From the NCBI GenBank assembly GCA_029573725.1, contig JAKQDQ010000181.1:310001-374000 (forward strand): a stretch of 64,000 nucleotides of DNA, written 5' to 3'. Under the pieces are notes generated by a model. That model was not told where the DNA came from, did not search any database, and worked only from the letters and a program-made list of their open reading frames with translations. The position numbers were made by a program, and so were the translations under genes. The stretch comes from Verrucomicrobiota bacterium. Lineage in GTDB: Bacteria; Verrucomicrobiota; Verrucomicrobiia; Limisphaerales; JADLHS01. The first letter of the stretch is position 1, and each line of letters opens with the position of its first letter. Of the stretch, positions 36,538 to 45,509 are shown in pieces.

Positions 36538-36665
36538 GATCTGATTTACAATTTTTTGTTAGAGTTGTGCGTGCGACACTACCTGGTCCCCCTCTTGGAA
36601 TCAAGGGAAAACCGCACTGTTGCGGCTAAATCCGTAAATTTCACTACGCCAACACCCGGATTAGG

Positions 36666-37814
36666 TCAGTATTTTACCGATTCCCATCGCTTGGATTTTG
36701 AACTGGCCAGAATGGCCTCACAAATGGCGAGTTCATCGTGGCCGTCCTGGAACGTGCTGAAGTCGGGCCGCTTTTCTTTGCCGGCAATGTATGAATAAAC
36801 CCGGAGCAGAAAATTCTTGAGTCCGTCCGGATACGCTTCGGGATGACCGCCGGGGTAGTGTGCATAAGTCCGGGCGACCGGACTGAGCAGGGACGGGTCC
36901 TTGATGAGTAGTTCGTTGGGCTTTTCGCGATACCCAATCCACAGTTCGTTGGGACGCTCCTGATCCCAGACGAGGGATTTTTTCGACCCGGCCAATTCGT
37001 AAAACAACCGGTTCTTCCGGCCTGCGAAACATTGCGACACACTGAACGACCCGTGCGCCCCATTGCTGAACTGAAACAGAACGCTGGCGAAGTCTTCCGT
37101 GTGGATCGGTACCGGCTCGTAATCGGACGGCTTGAGCAGTTTGCCGGAGTAGGTTTCCACTTCCTTCTTCGGTTTCATGCGGTGCTTGTGGATGGTCTGG
37201 AAGTCGCCGAGCACCTTCGTGATCTTGAGGCCGGTGATGAACTGGATCGCGTCGCACCAGTGCGAGCCGACGTCCGCCACGGCGCGCGACTTGCCGCTGA
37301 ATTGCGGGACGAGCCGCCAGTTCCAATCCGTGGCGAGGTAAAGCCAGTCCTGCGTGTAGCTTCCCGTGGCGTGGAACACGTCGCCGAGCTTGCCGGACGC
37401 CACCTGGTCGCGCGCCTCCTGGACGAGCGGATAATAGCGGTAATTGAAATCAATCGCGTTCACCACCCCCGTCTGTTTGGCGAGTTTCACCAGCTCGCGC
37501 GATTCCTTGGTGGTCATGGCCAGCGGTTTTTCTGAGATGACGTGTTTGCCTGCCGCCATGATCTTTTTGCTGATCTCGAAATGAATATGGTTCGGCGTAC
37601 AGTTGTGAATGACTTCGACCTCCTTGTCCTTCAGCAAGGCGGCGATGCTGCCGTAGGATTTGGGGATGCCCAGCGCGGTGGCTTTGGTGCGGGCCAGGTC
37701 GTCGTTGGCTTCGCATAACGCGACCATTTCCACGAAGCCGAGCCGACGGGCCGCTTCCACGTGAGCCGGTCCGATGAAACCGGTGCCGATGATGCCTGCT
37801 TTGATTGTTTTCAT
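36666..37814 (-). CDS. Gfo/Idh/MocA-family NAD(P)-dependent oxidoreductase
   Basis: 382 residues with Rossmann GIIGTGFIGPAH (8-19), CTPNHIHFEISKKIM, EKPLAM (lysine of the family EKP motif) and DVGSHWCDAIQF. The C-terminal half is the dimer-forming beta-sheet. Such enzymes act on sugars, inositols or glycosides; the substrate is not indicated. It is divergent from glgC. The start is the first ATG before the Rossmann motif. Confidence 0.9.
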   Translation of the reverse strand: MKTIKAGIIGTGFIGPAHVEAARRLGFVEMVALCEANDDLARTKATALGIPKSYGSIAALLKDKEVEVIHNCTPNHIHFEISKKIMAAGKHVISEKPLAMTTKESRELVKLAKQTGVVNAIDFNYRYYPLVQEARDQVASGKLGDVFHATGSYTQDWLYLATDWNWRLVPQFSGKSRAVADVGSHWCDAIQFITGLKITKVLGDFQTIHKHRMKPKKEVETYSGKLLKPSDYEPVPIHTEDFASVLFQFSNGAHGSFSVSQCFAGRKNRLFYELAGSKKSLVWDQERPNELWIGYREKPNELLIKDPSLLSPVARTYAHYPGGHPEAYPDGLKNFLLRVYSYIAGKEKRPDFSTFQDGHDELAICEAILASSKSKRWESVKY

Positions 37815-37950
37815 AGTTCAAGTCGTGTTGTGCCGTCGGGCGCAAAACGTCCCGTGCGGCAGGCGCATGGTGGCAGTTGTGTGCGCCGGTGGCAACTCCC
37901 CGCTTGGTTTCCCGCTTGGCGGCGCCGGGGGGCGGCCCGCCGCTTGGGGC

Positions 37951-37980
37951 TTGCGGTTTTCTCCGCCTCTGGCCTAGCAT
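37951..37980 (+). promoter_or_regulatory. Possible glgC promoter
   Basis: TTGCGG, 18-base spacer, TAGCAT, with a leader of about 28 bases to ATG 38015. Confidence 0.4.
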
Positions 37981-38014
37981 GGCCGCAAATCACAGTCGTA
38001 ACTGGATGGACGTT

Positions 38015-39331
38015 ATGTCGAACACAAACCGCATCACCCGGCAGTCTCTCAACACCAGCAACGTCTTGTGTGTCATCATGGGCGGCGGCCAGGGCACCCG
38101 CCTGTTTCCCCTCACCAAGGATCGCGCCAAGCCGGCGGTGCCGTTCGCGGGCAAGTACCGCCTGGTGGACGTTCCGATCTCGAATTGCATCAACTCGGGT
38201 TTCCGGCGGATTTACGTGCTGACCCAGTTCAATTCCACTTCGCTGCACCGGCACATTTCGTTGTCCTACAAGTTCGATCAGTTCACGAGCGGGTTCGTGG
38301 AAATTCTCGCCGCGCAACAGACCTTTGCCGATGCCTCCTGGTACGAGGGCACGGCGGATGCCGTGCGGAAAAATCTCGTGCACTTTCTGGATCATGACTT
38401 TGAGTACCTGGTGATCCTGAGCGGCGACCAGTTGTACCGTATGGATTTTCGACGGATGATTGCCGAGCACCGCGAGAGCGGGGCGGATGTCAGCATCGCC
38501 ACGATTCCGGTGCGGCGCGCCGAGGCCGCGGCGTTGGGGATCCTGCAGATTGCCGAGGATCGGCGCATCGTGCGCTTTGTCGAGAAGCCCAAGGAGCCGG
38601 CGGTGCAGGATTCCCTGCGGCTGCCGGCCGAATGGCATGCCCGGCTGGGCATCACCGGCGGCGAGGAGTATTTCCTGGCCTCCATGGGCATTTACGTGTT
38701 CAACCGCGAGGTGATTCGCAGTCTCCTCGATAACGACCTCACCGACTTCGGCAAGCATATCATCCCGCAGGCCATCCAGACGCACCGGGTGTGCTCCCAT
38801 GTCTATCAGGGGTACTGGGAGGACATTGGAACGATCCGCGCGTTTTTCGAGTCGAACCTCGACATGGCGGCGGAGCTGCCCAAGTTCAACCTGTTTGACA
38901 TGAGCGCACCGATTTTCAGCCGCCCGCGGTTTCTCCCCGGCTCCAAGGTGAACGGCGCCCAGATTGATCACGCGGTCATTTCCGACGGCTGCATCATCAA
39001 CCCGTCGAAAATTCGCAACAGCATCATTGGCCTGCGGATCATTGTCGGACAAGGCACGGAACTCTACCGGGTCGTGGCGCTGGGTTGTGATTATTTTGAA
39101 TCGCAGGAATCCATCCGGGAACACGAGCGGCGCGGGCGGCCGCGCGTGGGCATCGGCACGAACTGTCGGATTGAGAACGCGATCATTGACAAGAACGCCC
39201 GCATTGGCAACAACGTGGTCATCTCTCCGGCAGGCAAGCCGGACCACGTGGATCATGAATGGTATTTCATTCGGGACGGCATCGTGGTGATCCCCAAAAA
39301 TGCCTCCATTCCGGACGGCACGGTGATTTGA
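38015..39331 (+). CDS. glgC: Glucose-1-phosphate adenylyltransferase, plant/cyanobacterial type
   Basis: Makes ADP-glucose for glycogen. 438 residues: nucleotide-binding GGGQGTRLFPLTKDRAKPA (21-39 region), YRLVDVPISNCINSG, VLTQFNSTSLHRH, GDQLYRMD, and the left-handed beta-helix end with IGNNVVISPAG. The sequence is nearer to plant and cyanobacterial subunits (GYWEDIGTIRAFFESN, ALGCDYFE, IIDKNARIGNN) than to E. coli GlgC in my reading. A second ATG at 38006 could add three residues. No glgA in the window. Confidence 0.93.
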   Translation: MSNTNRITRQSLNTSNVLCVIMGGGQGTRLFPLTKDRAKPAVPFAGKYRLVDVPISNCINSGFRRIYVLTQFNSTSLHRHISLSYKFDQFTSGFVEILAAQQTFADASWYEGTADAVRKNLVHFLDHDFEYLVILSGDQLYRMDFRRMIAEHRESGADVSIATIPVRRAEAAALGILQIAEDRRIVRFVEKPKEPAVQDSLRLPAEWHARLGITGGEEYFLASMGIYVFNREVIRSLLDNDLTDFGKHIIPQAIQTHRVCSHVYQGYWEDIGTIRAFFESNLDMAAELPKFNLFDMSAPIFSRPRFLPGSKVNGAQIDHAVISDGCIINPSKIRNSIIGLRIIVGQGTELYRVVALGCDYFESQESIREHERRGRPRVGIGTNCRIENAIIDKNARIGNNVVISPAGKPDHVDHEWYFIRDGIVVIPKNASIPDGTVI

Positions 39332-39367
39332 AAGCCGCCGCCAACATCTTTGTGTCCCATCCGGCGA

Positions 39368-39395
39368 TTGCGGAACCGGCGGAATTTGTCATTCT
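39368..39395 (+). promoter_or_regulatory. Possible near-leaderless promoter of the epimerase gene
   Basis: TTGCGG, 16-base spacer, CATTCT, 6 bases to ATG 39402. The -10 departs from TAnnnT at its first base, but the geometry repeats that at other genes here. Confidence 0.35.
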
Positions 39396-39401
39396 GCCGG
39401 C

Positions 39402-40481
39402 ATGAAACTGAACTTCTGGCGGGAAGCGTTGCAACTTGCCAACACTTGGACCATTGCCCGGGGCAGCACGGACATTTTTGTGGTGGTCCTGGCGGAACTC
39501 ACCGACGCGGACGGCACCCGCGGGGTGGGTGAAGCCAGCCCCATCCGGCGCTATCATGAATCGCCCGCCACCGTGGAGGAATTTTTGCGGCGGGTGGACG
39601 TGCGGCGGCTGTCATTCGCCGACGTGCCCGGCAGCATGGCGTATCTGGATGCGCTGGCGCCGGGAAATATGTCCGCCAAATGCGCGTTGAACCTCGCCTT
39701 GCTCGACGGCGCGGGCCGGCGCGCGGGGCAACCGGTGTATGACCTGCTCGGATTGGGTTTCCGCGAACAGCAGCACATCACCTCGTTCAGCATCGGCATT
39801 GATCAACCGGAAATCATCCGGAAAAAGGTCGCGGCCGCGGCGGATTTTCCCATCCTGAAATTAAAGGTGGGCGTGCCGGGCGACCGGGAAATTCTGGCCG
39901 CGCTCCGCGAAGTGGCCCCCGAAAAAACCGTCCGCGTGGATGCGAACGAAGGATGGCAAACCCGGGAGGAAGCCCTGGAACGGCTGCAATGGCTGGCGGC
40001 GGACGGACACATCGAGTTCGTTGAGCAGCCGATGCCGCAGGCCACGGCGCCGGCGGATTTGCGCTGGCTCAAGGAGCGGTCGCCGCTGCCGTTGTTCGCG
40101 GATGAATCGTATCATACGGCCGCCGATCTGGCGCATTGCGCCGAGTGTTTCCACGGCGTCAACGTGAAGCTGGTGAAAACCGGCGGCGTCAGTGCGGGTT
40201 TCGCCGCGTTGCGGGCCGCGCGCCAGGCGGGGTTGCAGACGATGATTGGCTGCATGATCGAAACCAGCGTGCTGATCAGCGCCGCCGCGCATCTGGCCGG
40301 GCTGTGCGATTTCCTGGACCTCGACGGCAATCTGCTGACCACGAACGATCCGTATGCGGGCGTCACCGCCAAAGGCGGCCGGCTCTCGTTCCAGACCGCG
40401 CAGGCCAGAACCGGCTTGCGGGTGACGCGGATTGCTCCCCGGGCGGCGGACGCCTCCGGGCCGGCGCGCGAAAATGTTTAG
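39402..40481 (+). CDS. Dipeptide epimerase (enolase superfamily)
   Basis: 359 residues. Muconate-lactonizing-like barrel: KLKVGVPGD (KxK catalytic lysine), VRVDANEGW, EFVEQPMP and FADES supplying metal ligands, and a KTGG stretch with the second lysine. Closest match from memory is L-Ala-D/L-Glu epimerase, used for recycling murein peptides, though other dipeptides are possible. Stop overlaps the convergent pdxA stop by 4 bases. Confidence 0.8.
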   Translation: MKLNFWREALQLANTWTIARGSTDIFVVVLAELTDADGTRGVGEASPIRRYHESPATVEEFLRRVDVRRLSFADVPGSMAYLDALAPGNMSAKCALNLALLDGAGRRAGQPVYDLLGLGFREQQHITSFSIGIDQPEIIRKKVAAAADFPILKLKVGVPGDREILAALREVAPEKTVRVDANEGWQTREEALERLQWLAADGHIEFVEQPMPQATAPADLRWLKERSPLPLFADESYHTAADLAHCAECFHGVNVKLVKTGGVSAGFAALRAARQAGLQTMIGCMIETSVLISAAAHLAGLCDFLDLDGNLLTTNDPYAGVTAKGGRLSFQTAQARTGLRVTRIAPRAADASGPARENV

Positions 40482-41449
40482 CGGCGGGGATGGGCCAGCT
40501 TTTTCGCAAGACGCAGGGCCGCCATCATGCTCGACGGATTCGCGATTCCCTGGCCGGCAATGTTGTAGGCCGTGCCGTGATCGGGCGACGTGCGGATGAA
40601 CGGCAGCCCCAGCGTCCAGTTGATGCCGCTGTCGAATGCGACCGCTTTCAACGGCGCCAGCCCCTGGTCGTGATACATCGCCACGACCGCGTCAAAATCC
40701 CCCTGTAATGCGTAGTGAAACACCGTGTCGCCGCTCATCGGGCCGACCACGTCGAAGCCTTTCTGCTGCAGCACCTGCACGATTGGACTGATGGTCGTGA
40801 TCTCTTCGGTGCCGAATTGTCCCCCTTCCCCCGCGTGCGGGTTCAACCCGCAAACGGCAATGCGCGCGCGGGCGAGCCCCAAATCGCGGCAGGCCTGGGC
40901 CGCCAGTTCAATCGCCAGTCTGATTTTTTCCGTGGTCAATTTTTGCGGCACGGTCTTGATCGCGATATGCACCGTGGCCAGCGCGACCCGCAGCCAGCGC
41001 CCCCGGGCGTCCGTCCCCAGCAACATCATGGCCGTGCGCCGGGCCTGGGCGAGCTCGGATAGAAATTCGGTCTGCCCCACGAACGGCTGTCCGGCGCGGA
41101 TGATGGCCGCCTTGTTGACCGGCGCGGTGACCAGGGCGGCCAGCTTTCCCTGCAGACAACCCGTCGCTCCGGCGCGCAGCCAGGCCACTGCGGCGCGCGC
41201 GGCGGGAGCGGCGCCGGGAGGGAGGTCTGCGGACAGTTGGGAATCCGGCGGACTGGCCAGGTGCAACCGGTCGCCGCCCAGCGGCAACGCCAGGTGCAAC
41301 CGGTCGTTCCAATGGCGGATGACCGTCGGTTCGCCAAACAGCACGTAGCCGGTGTCGTCCAACGGCAGTTCCGCCGCCAGCGCCTTGAGCGTGACCTCCG
41401 GCCCGATGCCGGTGATGTCCCCCAACGCAATTCCAATCTCCTGCGCCAT
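40478..41449 (-). CDS. pdxA: 4-hydroxythreonine-4-phosphate dehydrogenase
   Basis: Oxidises 4-phosphohydroxythreonine in pyridoxal phosphate synthesis. 323 residues: GDITGIGPEV, TAPVNKAAI, CGLNPHAGEGG, MYHDQGLAPLK and RTSPDHGTA, the last containing metal-ligand histidines. It follows the surA-like gene by 26 bases, the same order as surA-pdxA in enterobacteria. Confidence 0.95.
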   Translation of the reverse strand: MAQEIGIALGDITGIGPEVTLKALAAELPLDDTGYVLFGEPTVIRHWNDRLHLALPLGGDRLHLASPPDSQLSADLPPGAAPAARAAVAWLRAGATGCLQGKLAALVTAPVNKAAIIRAGQPFVGQTEFLSELAQARRTAMMLLGTDARGRWLRVALATVHIAIKTVPQKLTTEKIRLAIELAAQACRDLGLARARIAVCGLNPHAGEGGQFGTEEITTISPIVQVLQQKGFDVVGPMSGDTVFHYALQGDFDAVVAMYHDQGLAPLKAVAFDSGINWTLGLPFIRTSPDHGTAYNIAGQGIANPSSMMAALRLAKKLAHPRR

Positions 41450-41475
41450 GACTCGAACCCAAACCGTCCGCCGGG

Positions 41476-42456
41476 TTAATAATCAAAAATCCGGATGAAG
41501 GTTTCCTTCTTCAGCTTGTCAATATAGCTGGCTTCCAAACGGGCGCTTTCCTGCTGTTGCAGGATGGTTTCGATTTCGTCCCGCACCTCACTGATGGGTT
41601 TGATGTGATCCGCGCGTTTGTCTTCCACCAGCATGATGAAGAACGCCTGCGGCGTTTCGATGACGTCGCTGATCTCCCCGGAACCGAGCTGGAAGGCCGC
41701 TTCTGCCAGCTCCGGACGCAACACGGACTTTTCCGTCCAGCCCCATTCGCCGCCCTGGGTCCGCTGCGCGCCCTGCGAGTAGATGCTGGCCATTTCGGCA
41801 AATGGCGCGCCGGATTTGAGCTTCGCCAGAATCTCGCGGGCCAGCTCCCGCGCCCCACCCGCGGTCGCCGCTTCATCGCCCTTGTTCAGCATGATCATGC
41901 GCAGCTTGACCTGTTCGGAGACCCGGTAGTCCGACTGGTGCGCCTGGTAATAAACCTCGATTTTGTGGGGGGAAATGATGGTTTCCTGCGCGATGTTCTT
42001 GCGCCGGAGCTGGCTGACAAGAAACCGCTCCTTGATCTGTTGCCGCCACTTTTCAAACGTCATGCCGCGCGCCTGCAAGGTTTTGGTCAGGGTGGCCCGA
42101 TTCCCGTAGCGCTTGATCTCGTCCGCCACCACTTCGTCAATCACCGCTTCCGGCAGGCTGTACCCCTTCTGCGTAAAGTCGTGCAGGATCAATTGGTGCT
42201 TCTCCGCGCGCTCAAAACTTTCCCTGCGGGCGGCGTCAACCTTTTCCTGAAACACGGCCGGTTGCCGCCCATACCGGCGATACAAATCCTCCGCCACCAG
42301 GGCGACGTCCGATTCAATTTCTCCGTAGGTGATGACCGACGTGCTCACCACCGCCTTGATGCCGTTGATCAACTCGGCTCCGGACGCCTGGAGGGTGAAG
42401 CCCAGGGCCCCCAATCCCACCAGGCCCAGCAACCGTGAAATGTTCCGCACACGCAC
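41476..42456 (-). CDS. SurA-like periplasmic peptidyl-prolyl isomerase
   Basis: 326 residues from GTG 42456, which sits 6 bases after a strong -10. Signal sequence to about 27 (LGFTLQASG), a SurA-N chaperone helix bundle, then one parvulin/rotamase domain near 180-285 (KLRMIMLNKG, APFAEMASIYSQGAQ, GGEWGWTEKS). Likely escorts outer-membrane proteins to the Bam complex. Upstream of pdxA, which supports the SurA assignment. Only one PPIase domain, shorter than E. coli SurA. Confidence 0.88.
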   Translation of the reverse strand: MRVRNISRLLGLVGLGALGFTLQASGAELINGIKAVVSTSVITYGEIESDVALVAEDLYRRYGRQPAVFQEKVDAARRESFERAEKHQLILHDFTQKGYSLPEAVIDEVVADEIKRYGNRATLTKTLQARGMTFEKWRQQIKERFLVSQLRRKNIAQETIISPHKIEVYYQAHQSDYRVSEQVKLRMIMLNKGDEAATAGGARELAREILAKLKSGAPFAEMASIYSQGAQRTQGGEWGWTEKSVLRPELAEAAFQLGSGEISDVIETPQAFFIMLVEDKRADHIKPISEVRDEIETILQQQESARLEASYIDKLKKETFIRIFDY

Positions 42457-42462
42457 GCGGGG

Positions 42463-42491
42463 ATGCTAGGAGCGGTTGCCGGAGCGGTCAA
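42463..42491 (-). promoter_or_regulatory. Near-leaderless promoter of the surA-like/pdxA operon
   Basis: On the minus strand TTGACC, 17-base spacer, TAGCAT, 6 bases, GTG start. Clearest example in the window of a promoter abutting a start codon. Confidence 0.65.
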
Positions 42492-42511
42492 GCGCGCCCG
42501 GCAGTGGATGC

Positions 42512-42540
42512 TTGACGTCGTGCCGGCCGCTCAACACGCT
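42512..42540 (+). promoter_or_regulatory. Possible fabG promoter
   Basis: TTGACG, 17-base spacer, CACGCT, 10 bases to ATG 42551. The -10 is weak, the -35 good. Confidence 0.35.
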
Positions 42541-42550
42541 GGGGGCCGTC

Positions 42551-43294
42551 ATGAGTCAACTTGCCAGTCAAATTGCGGTGGTCACCGGCGCCGGCCGGGG
42601 GATCGGCCGCGCCATTGCTTTGAAGTTTGCCGGCGCCGGCGCGGAGGTGGCCGTCGTTTCCCGCACCGCGGAGAATTCGGAAAAAGTCGCCGCGGAGATC
42701 CGGGCGCTCGGACGCCAGGCGTGGGCCCTGGCGGTGGACGTGAGTGACGGCCACGCGGTCACCGCGGCCGCGGAACGAATTCTGGCCGATTGTGGCCGGG
42801 TGGACATCCTGGTCAACAACGCCGGCGTGACGCGCGACGGCCTGCTGATGCGCATGAGTGACGCCGATTGGGACACGGTCATGAACACCAACCTCAAAGG
42901 CGCGTTCCATTTCACCCGCGCCTTTTTCCGCAACTTTGCCCGGCAGCGTTCCGGCCGCATCATCAACATCGCCTCCGTCATCGGCCTGATCGGCAACCCC
43001 GGTCAGTGCAATTACGCCGCCAGCAAAGCCGGATTGATCGGCTTCACCAAATCCGCGGCCCGGGAGCTGGCGTCGCGCGGAGTGACGGTGAACGCCATCG
43101 CCCCCGGCTTCATCGAGACCGACATGACCTCGGAATTAAAATCCGATTTGCGCGACGTGATCCTGAAACAAGTGCCGCTGGGTTTGTTCGGTCAGGCGGA
43201 GGACATCGCCGCGGGCGCGCTTTATCTCGCCAGTCCGGCCGGGCGCTACATCACCGGCCAGGTGCTGACCATTGACGGCGGCATGGTCATGTAG
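42551..43294 (+). CDS. fabG: 3-oxoacyl-ACP reductase FabG
   Basis: Reduces beta-ketoacyl-ACP with NADPH. 247 residues of classical SDR type: TGAGRGIGRA (13-22), NNAGVTRDGLLMRM, catalytic Ser in NIASVIGLIGNPGQ, YAASKAG with catalytic Tyr and Lys, and the C-terminal ITGQVLTIDGGMVM. NAGVTRD and the DGGM end favour true FabG over other SDRs. Confidence 0.93.
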   Translation: MSQLASQIAVVTGAGRGIGRAIALKFAGAGAEVAVVSRTAENSEKVAAEIRALGRQAWALAVDVSDGHAVTAAAERILADCGRVDILVNNAGVTRDGLLMRMSDADWDTVMNTNLKGAFHFTRAFFRNFARQRSGRIINIASVIGLIGNPGQCNYAASKAGLIGFTKSAARELASRGVTVNAIAPGFIETDMTSELKSDLRDVILKQVPLGLFGQAEDIAAGALYLASPAGRYITGQVLTIDGGMVM

Positions 43295-43422
43295 TTTTTC
43301 CGCTCGCATTGGATGGCGGGATTCCGGGGCGCAGAGCCGGGTGGGCGTGGATCGCGAACCGTCCGGGCCGCGCTGGAGGTGCGAGTCTGGCGTGGCGCAT
43401 GGGTTTGGAAAGTTAGCAGCTG

Positions 43423-43962
43423 ATGGAAGCATTACCGCAGACCACACTTCATCGCGGCAAATTCCTGACGTTGATGCAGGAAGGCCATTGGGAGTACGCG
43501 CACCGCCCCCACGCCACCGGGGCGGTGCTGGTGGCGGCCGTGACGGACACCCGCAAGCTGCTGCTCGTGGAGCAGTATCGCATCCCAGTCCATGCTCGCA
43601 CCATTGAGTTGCCCGCGGGCCTGGTTGGCGACAATGCGGGTGATCCGGAAGAATCCGCGCGGGAAGCGGCGCGGCGTGAGCTGATCGAGGAAACCGGTTA
43701 TGCCGCCGGACATTTGGCGCCGTTGCTGCGCGGCCCGGCCTCGAGCGGCCTGGGATCGGAAATCGCGACCTTGTTCCGTGCCACCGGGCTGCAGCGGGTT
43801 GGACCGGGCGGCGGAGTGGGCCGTGAGGCCATCACGGTGCATGAAGTGCCCTTGACGGAAGTGCATGACTGGCTGGTCGCCCGGGCGCAATCCGGCGTGT
43901 TGGTGGATCCAAAAGTGTATGCGGGACTCTACTTCATTTTTTTCCGGCCAGGGGAGGCGTAG
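43423..43962 (+). CDS. NUDIX hydrolase, ADP-ribose-pyrophosphatase-like
   Basis: 179 residues. ELPAGLVGDNAGDPEESAREAARRELIEETGY matches the NUDIX box with REL-x-EE-x-G complete; the stretch before it is longer than average. VLVEQYRIPV and the ELPAG lead are typical of ADP-ribose pyrophosphatases. ATG 43423 follows 128 bases without other features. The tRNA nucleotidyltransferase gene begins 54 bases downstream on the same strand. Confidence 0.88.
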   Translation: MEALPQTTLHRGKFLTLMQEGHWEYAHRPHATGAVLVAAVTDTRKLLLVEQYRIPVHARTIELPAGLVGDNAGDPEESAREAARRELIEETGYAAGHLAPLLRGPASSGLGSEIATLFRATGLQRVGPGGGVGREAITVHEVPLTEVHDWLVARAQSGVLVDPKVYAGLYFIFFRPGEA

Positions 43963-44016
43963 CCTCCGGTGGCTCCCGGTGGTGCGCGCCACCGGGGCTG
44001 GTGCCGTGTGGAGGAC

Positions 44017-45396
44017 ATGAAGCTTCCGCCAGAACTGCGGCAGTTGCTGGAGACCACGCCGGAGTTGGCGCGGGCGTTTCTGGTGGGGGGGTGTGTGCGG
44101 GACGCGTTGCTGGGGCGGCCGCAAAAGGATTTTGACCTGGAAGTTTATGGCGTGGATTACGCAGCCCTGGCGAAGGGATTGCAACGGCAGGGGCGCGTGG
44201 ATCTGGTGGGAAAATCCTTCGGGGTGATCAAGTTCACCCGGGCGGACGGGACGCAATGGGATTTCAGTCTGCCGCGGCGCGACTCCAAAACGGCCGCCGG
44301 CCACAAGGGTTTTACGATCGCCTGCGATCCGGAGCTGGAGTTGCGCGAGGCGGCAAGCCGCCGCGACTTCACCATCAACGCCTTGATGTTCAACCCGCGC
44401 ACCCATGAGTATCTGGATTTTTTTGGCGGCCGCCGGGATTTGCGCGCGCGCCGGCTGCGGCACACCAGCGATCACTTCACCGAGGATCCTTTGCGCGTGC
44501 TGCGCGGGATGCAATTTGTATCGCGCTTTCGCCTGACGCCTGCGCCGGCCACGATCGAGTTATGCCGCTCCATCAGCCACACCTTTGCGGAACTCGCGCC
44601 CGAACGCGTCGGTCTGGAGTGGCTCAAGTGGGCGGGCGGCGGCGGCCGGCCGTCGGCCGGTTTGCGGTTCTTGCAGGCGACGAACTGGCTGCAACATTTT
44701 CCGGAACTGGCGGCCCTGGCGGAGACGCCGCAAGATCCGGAGTGGCATCCGGAAGGCAACGTGTTCGTGCACACCGGATTTGCCTGTGACGCTTTGGCGG
44801 CGTTGCCGGAATGGCAGGCGGCCGATGAAACCACGCGCCGCGTGTTGATGCTGGCGACGTTGGCGCACGACTTGGGCAAACCCGCCACCACGCACCGGGC
44901 GGAACGGCGCGGCAAAATGCGGATCGTTTCACCGGGACACGAGCAACAGGGCGGGCCGCTGGCGGAGGCGTTCCTCGGCCGACTGAAGGTGTCACACGAA
45001 TTGATCCGGCGGGTCGTGCCGTTGGTGACGCATCATTTGGCGCAACTGCAAACTCTCACCGGGCGTTCGGTGCGTCGCCTGGCCAACGCGCTGAAGCCGG
45101 CGACGATTGAGGAGTTGTGCCTGCTGATGACGGCGGATGCGTTCGGCCGCCCACCCCGGCCGCAAGTGGTGCCGCGCCGTCTCGTGGCGTTGCGGGAGGC
45201 GGCGGCGCAGTTGCGGTTGCAGGATGCCGCACCCCAGCCGCTGTTGCGGGGCCGGCACTTGATCGCGCGCGGGCGGCGTCCCGGCAGGGCGTTCGGCACC
45301 CTGCTCCGCGCGGCGTTCGAAGCGCAACTGGACGGGGCGTTCAACGACCTGGCGGGCGCGTTGCGCTGGCTGGACGCGCAACCACCCGAGGATTGA
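44017..45396 (+). CDS. tRNA nucleotidyltransferase/poly(A) polymerase family with HD domain
   Basis: 459 residues from ATG 44017, preceded by GTGGAGGAC. Class II nucleotidyltransferase motif FLVGGCVRDALLGRPQKDFDLEVYG; RRDFTINALMFNP; EDPLRVLRGMQFVSRF; then an HD phosphohydrolase domain (LATLAHDLGKPATTHR). Adds or repairs the 3' CCA of tRNAs, or acts as a related polymerase; the two cannot be told apart by eye. The last 40 residues are Arg/Ala-rich. Confidence 0.88.
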   Translation: MKLPPELRQLLETTPELARAFLVGGCVRDALLGRPQKDFDLEVYGVDYAALAKGLQRQGRVDLVGKSFGVIKFTRADGTQWDFSLPRRDSKTAAGHKGFTIACDPELELREAASRRDFTINALMFNPRTHEYLDFFGGRRDLRARRLRHTSDHFTEDPLRVLRGMQFVSRFRLTPAPATIELCRSISHTFAELAPERVGLEWLKWAGGGGRPSAGLRFLQATNWLQHFPELAALAETPQDPEWHPEGNVFVHTGFACDALAALPEWQAADETTRRVLMLATLAHDLGKPATTHRAERRGKMRIVSPGHEQQGGPLAEAFLGRLKVSHELIRRVVPLVTHHLAQLQTLTGRSVRRLANALKPATIEELCLLMTADAFGRPPRPQVVPRRLVALREAAAQLRLQDAAPQPLLRGRHLIARGRRPGRAFGTLLRAAFEAQLDGAFNDLAGALRWLDAQPPED

Positions 45397-45509
45397 ACCC
45401 GTCGCCGGATTGGCCGGGATCCTCGCGGCGGGCCGACACGGCCGCCTGCGAAGGGAAGGGGACAGGGTTGACTCGACGCCAGGTCGCCCGCAAGTTTAAC
45501 CGCGTTGAG

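Noticed and set aside
45117..45509. Upstream extension of deoC overlapping the tRNA nucleotidyltransferase gene
   Set aside because: Overlaps a well-supported gene in another frame; DeoC starts at 45510.
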